Below, piece by piece: positions 8,501 to 10,701 of a DNA stretch of 10,701 bases. The notes under the pieces were generated by a model, which saw only the letters and a list, made by a program, of their open reading frames with translations, made no database searches and was not told the origin of the DNA. Positions within the stretch are counted from its first letter, which is position 1, and every line of letters starts with the position of its first letter. Origin of the DNA: Stephanodiscus triporus (lineage: Eukaryota; Bacillariophyta; Thalassiosirophyceae; Thalassiosirales; Thalassiosiraceae); NCBI GenBank assembly GCA_036939755.1, contig JALLAZ010002046.1, forward strand, positions 1 to 10,701, in the 5' to 3' direction. Position numbers and translations under genes: made by a program.

Positions 8501-10667
8501 CCGAGAAATGGTCAACAAAAATTGTTGCTCCCCAGATGCGTAAGTTAGTAAGGAATCCAGCCATTTGAGGAATCAAACCTGGCTGAGCTGAAACCAATTG
8601 ATCCATACTGACACATTTTCCTGGAGTGTCATCACTCTCTTTTCGAATCGACTTCTTCGATCCTTTCGAACGCCACGGTTTGCGATGTGCAGTTCCAAAA
8701 ATGCAGGACATACAAACTGGGAGACGATGCTTGAGTTTCGCGAATTTCTTCTTGATTCTGCCTTTCTCCGCCAATACTATCATAGCAGGAAAAGGAAGAT
8801 GGTTCAACTTGTAGTGCAATTCCATAAACTCTCTCTGATCTGCGTCTAAAGTTTGAGGCGTCGATATTTGCATCAAGTCCGAATCCGTTAATTTGGGTAT
8901 TTCAACTTGATATTGCTCCGGTGTAATTGGAATGGTGGCAATATCCGGGAAATCCAAAGAAGAAAGTAGAACTCCATCAACCAAGAATTCAGAGTTGTTT
9001 TGAGTTCGAATGTTGTGCTTTAATACTCCATCAATCGATTGAGGACCGAGGTAAGTGACTTCACGATTAATGCCTTTGCCATCCTTGAAAAAAATCGTTT
9101 CATTCATCATGAAAAGCATATTAATATCGTTGTCATCTTCCGTCGACTGAGGAAAAAGCTCATCATCATAAAATGGGATAGGTGTTGGGAGAGTTGCACC
9201 CGTATCTTGTGTAGTCTGCTGAGCCGCATACGACGAAACTTCCATGCAAAATGACTTGTACACTTGAAACCCCTCATCAAATAGTAATTCAGGTAAACCA
9301 GAGAGTGCGGTTGGGAAAGTCTTTTTAAAGCTTCCGAATGCCCACGTGAGAACATGTGAGGAGTACCGCGATTCAATTCGTGTTTGCTCGTCAGGGTTCC
9401 CGCTTTCATCTATGAACTTTTCAGCAAGTCTCCGCGTGGATAATAAATTCACCGGTGAATCTGGATGATACAAACAGTTATCCAAAACAAAAATATGTTT
9501 TAGACCCTCATCATCATTCAATCGAAGTCGAACAGTTCCTTCTTGCAAGCATGGACCAGTTCCATTAGCAGTAGTGAGACTTTTGTTGCTTTGACGAAGT
9601 GTGCCAGGTACAAATTTCCGAATATCGTTGCAAATATGGCCAGTAGTTGAATTATCACAGACGAAAAAGACCGAATCAGTATCAAAGTGTATCTGAGCGT
9701 TCAGGTTGTCTGTGTCGCCATCCGCGAAAGAAGATGTGAAACCGTGAAGAGACCCGAGAGGATATTGAATATCTTTCTCAAAATCATCAGTAGTGTATGA
9801 TGCTGTGTCGGAATTGCTGTATTCTTCTTCGCAAGAAGTTGAATTGCAGTCTGCCACTCCCTCGGAAGGTGAGATGAAGGTTGTATCTCCCTCGGAAGAT
9901 GAGATAATTGCGTCTCCCTCGGAAGCAGGTATGATAAAGGAATTTGAGGCCAAAATGTGAGAGCACTTGAGTCCAATTAGAATTCCAAATATCCCTAATG
10001 TGAATAGCATAACCAAAAAGGAAGAAATCAATCCATACGGTGGAACCCTGGGCTTTGCCCGACGAAAAATCTTGATTCCAGATAATAGTTTCGAGAGAAT
10101 TCTTGAGTGCCAGTAACCTGTATGAGATTTCTTGAGATCAGCCGTAATACCATCATCCGAAGATGAATTGCCATCCGTTTTGCATATACTTGAGGGATGA
10201 ATTTGATAAGAGGAAAATATGCATAGCCTTGAATCATATCCACAAAGAGGGATCTCATTAGGTCCAATAGATTGCCATCGGAATCTCAAATGCGATGGTT
10301 TGCGTCGCCACACCCAACGTGGAACCGGACGCGCCCGCTCACGATATCGACGACGAGAAGGATAGTCCGCGCGCGATATGAGGCGTCCATTACCCTCAGG
10401 ATTGCATAGTATATCAAATATTGATCGACCGTTGGGATGCCATAGTAAATTCCAAAAATACAATGGGACCGAGAGTATACCATAGATGAATTCAATGTAA
10501 TTTTGTAGGAAAGCCACAAAGTGAGGTATGAAAATGTATCCAAGCCAGCCAAAAAGCTCAATGGGAAGGTCTTGCTCCAAGTAGTTGAGTATATAACCAA
10601 AGAAGAATATGCCAGAAAGAGAAGTCTTGAAGATGAAACGGAATAAATAGGGTAGAAGTAAGGTCAT
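5580..10667 (-). CDS. pol: Pol polyprotein, copy A (protease, integrase, reverse transcriptase, RNase H)
   Basis: Copia-type Pol of 1695 residues, expected to process the polyprotein, reverse-transcribe element RNA and integrate the cDNA. Residues 1-330 are an unusual hydrophobic and repeat-bearing region (described separately). Protease: D338 in DNSTTGH, followed by a LYHPDSPVNLLS block near 400-410. Integrase: zinc site H618, H623, C652, C655; catalytic triad D689 (SMDQLVSAQPG), D762 (RADNG), E797 (NGIVERR); then the TGHVSPQYHVVFDD block near 919-932. Reverse transcriptase about 1188-1430: D1271 in DFVLAFPQAD and YVDD at 1357-1360. RNase H: D1528, E1577 (STAEAEY), D1620 (HEDN), D1674 (ADILTKP). 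The stop is TGA. The ATG at 10667 is the first available, but the frame stays open to the window edge, so pol could continue upstream as a readthrough product. Every catalytic residue I looked for is present. Confidence 0.95.
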   Translation of the reverse strand: MTLLLPYLFRFIFKTSLSGIFFFGYILNYLEQDLPIELFGWLGYIFIPHFVAFLQNYIEFIYGILSVPLYFWNLLWHPNGRSIFDILCNPEGNGRLISRADYPSRRRYRERARPVPRWVWRRKPSHLRFRWQSIGPNEIPLCGYDSRLCIFSSYQIHPSSICKTDGNSSSDDGITADLKKSHTGYWHSRILSKLLSGIKIFRRAKPRVPPYGLISSFLVMLFTLGIFGILIGLKCSHILASNSFIIPASEGDAIISSSEGDTTFISPSEGVADCNSTSCEEEYSNSDTASYTTDDFEKDIQYPLGSLHGFTSSFADGDTDNLNAQIHFDTDSVFFVCDNSTTGHICNDIRKFVPGTLRQSNKSLTTANGTGPCLQEGTVRLRLNDDEGLKHIFVLDNCLYHPDSPVNLLSTRRLAEKFIDESGNPDEQTRIESRYSSHVLTWAFGSFKKTFPTALSGLPELLFDEGFQVYKSFCMEVSSYAAQQTTQDTGATLPTPIPFYDDELFPQSTEDDNDINMLFMMNETIFFKDGKGINREVTYLGPQSIDGVLKHNIRTQNNSEFLVDGVLLSSLDFPDIATIPITPEQYQVEIPKLTDSDLMQISTPQTLDADQREFMELHYKLNHLPFPAMIVLAEKGRIKKKFAKLKHRLPVCMSCIFGTAHRKPWRSKGSKKSIRKESDDTPGKCVSMDQLVSAQPGLIPQMAGFLTNLRIWGATIFVDHFSDYVYVALMRDLGLDETLLAKSAFERHASDGGVTITSYRADNGRFADAGFQKAIKDANQSITFCAVGAHHQNGIVERRIKELTLISRTLLLHAKRHWPDYITTMMWPFALKEAAYRLNRLSPRSDGRSCEATFFNVDTDLFDPASLHVFGSPCFVLDSRLQSGIAGPPKWEPRSRLGIYVGHSPSHAGSVALVLNPRTGHVSPQYHVVFDDLFTTVAYMKKSEVPPNWAELVSKSERVTEEDYDLAKTWLFPEAASGDIAMQPCHDVSDSLLSDPSNTITPAQQSGYQASNVDSTGFHNVQGISNEDSILRPFSDSVDEHIVPPLINLETAGLRRSPRLAALQTNDVPAIAAYTSSTTPSVSRLYSKPKPRLSFLSVFRLVGSLWTFATTTSHADHGTYSFVARLSNDYDRLNGLFDDTINDICHQIHAFTTSNETFTYSGMLREDDRALFFQAMEVEVADHQDRKNWTLMLRKDLPLNTRTIMAIWSFKRKRFPDGTLNKHKARLCAHGGQQTWGLDYWDTYAPVVTWASVRLLLIVAKIHGLDSKSIDFVLAFPQADLDVPVYMELPAGINPDGVSDADRRLYVLKLNKSLYGLKQAGYNWFEKLREGLIARDFVQSQVDKCVFFRKDCIILTYVDDCIILGKTISDVDAVISSLHVGPENFQLVDQGSIDKYLGLMITDIDSQSFEMSQPFLVRRILELLSLDEHKTKGRDTPVGKPLLNRDLDGVPRKHPWLYRGAVGMLSYLGNSVRPEIQMAVHQTARFSVNPMRSHELAIMRIGRYLCNNCERGIVYKVDKSKGIEVYVDADFAGGWSSADASNADNVLSRTGFVICYANCPLIWCSKLQTEIALSTAEAEYIAMSHALRDTIPIQNFIKEISCIFHLPDPITDFCITVHEDNLSAISMAESLKFTPRTKHIAIKYHHFRSRVQTSFNKSGDIRLKYISTKQQLADILTKPVDDDRFFKLRHMLCGW
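9855..9867 (-). other. Internal copy of the polypurine tract sequence in pol, copy A
   Basis: The 13 bases CACTCCCTCGGAA (plus strand) are identical to 5551-5563 at the polypurine tract/LTR boundary. On the minus strand this is TTCCGAGGGAGTG. Internal second plus-strand primer sites are known in Ty1 and in lentiviruses, but this one is off-centre and may instead be a by-product of the coding repeat. Confidence 0.45.
9858..9926 (-). repeat. Short tandem repeat with SEGD/SEGV motifs in pol, copy A
   Basis: Three head-to-tail units begin CTCGGAAG on the plus strand at 9861, 9891 and 9918, giving periods of 30 and 27 bases. They encode ASEGDAIIS, SSEGDTTFISP and SEGV, about residues 248-270 of Pol. 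Each unit carries CTCCCTCGGAAG, nearly the same as the polypurine tract next to the LTR. Confidence 0.8.
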
Positions 10668-10701
10668 TCGAATCGGAAGTAACAGAAGGAAGCAAAATAT
10701 C

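Larger units (their letters stand above)
9678..10667 (-). other. Hydrophobic N-terminal module of Pol, copy A
   Basis: Pol residues 1-330, upstream of the protease. Residues 3-27 and about 36-76 are strongly hydrophobic and rich in Phe, Leu, Ile, Tyr and Trp, enough for two or three membrane helices. Residues 104-130 are highly basic. Residues 212-234 form another clean hydrophobic segment. An acidic Ser/Asp/Glu-rich stretch with SEGD repeats follows before the protease. I do not recognise this region as a known retrotransposon domain. By position it could anchor Pol or the particle to a membrane; that is inference. Confidence 0.7.
5455..10701 (-). mobile_element. Copia-type LTR retrotransposon, copy A (5' part cut by window edge)
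   Basis: Ty1/copia superfamily element read on the minus strand. The domain order in its pol is protease, integrase, reverse transcriptase, RNase H; integrase before reverse transcriptase defines copia rather than gypsy elements. Visible parts are 34 bases upstream of the pol ATG, a complete pol, a purine-rich tract and a candidate 3' LTR at 5455-5552. Its gag and 5' LTR lie beyond 10701. The pol frame has no stop or frameshift, so the copy may be young or active. Its 3' LTR seems to serve also as the 5' LTR of copy B. Assignment to the diatom CoDi-like group rests on protein style and was not tested by a search. Confidence 0.9.
6923..10701 (-). repeat. Long direct repeat, copy A unit (pol 5' two thirds)
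   Basis: Aligns base for base with 1-3776. The offset is 6922 at the left end and 6925 at the right end, a net difference of one codon. Sampled 60-base stretches differ at about three or four positions, so about 93% identity. The 34 bases at 10668-10701 equal 3743-3776 exactly. Confidence 0.95.

Overview
The whole window is retrotransposon. On the minus strand it holds two Ty1/copia (Pseudoviridae-type) elements of one family, head to tail, and I see no host gene, RNA gene or CRISPR array. The nearest relatives I recognise are the copia-type elements of diatoms (the CoDi group) and similar marine algae. The grounds are a long linker with the HagsVal/TGHVSPQ block after integrase, a protease built on a D-N-S-T-T-G site, and a Gag with a Cys/His cluster that is not the usual CCHC knuckle. 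The host is therefore probably a diatom or another stramenopile; this is inference from protein style, not a search result.

Reading 5'->3' on the minus strand (high to low coordinates): copy A enters at the right edge, 34 bases upstream of its pol start codon, and has a complete 1695-codon pol (10667-5580). A purine-rich tract follows, then a 98-bp candidate LTR (5552-5455), a candidate primer binding site and a 152-nt ATG-free leader. Next come the gag of copy B (5302-3818), a junction with two in-frame TAG codons, and the pol of copy B (3742 to the left edge). Pol B is open for 1247 codons with no stop and simply leaves the window, so it is an intact frame cut by the window rather than a pseudogene. 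A and B therefore appear to share one LTR (LTR-gag-pol-LTR-gag-pol-LTR layout). The outer LTRs, the gag of A and the 3' end of pol B lie outside.

The pol products are about 92% identical at the amino-acid level over 1247 codons (hand count: about 98 substitutions plus one codon deleted in B). Integrase is nearly unchanged and the N-terminal region is most changed, which suggests both are recently active or selected copies from two subfamilies.

The most unusual part is a region of about 330 residues at the N-terminus of Pol, upstream of the protease. It has two or three hydrophobic segments at residues 3-76 and another at 212-234, a basic stretch between them, and a small SEGD repeat whose DNA repeats the 3' polypurine tract sequence. 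A membrane-associated module between Gag and protease is not the standard copia layout.
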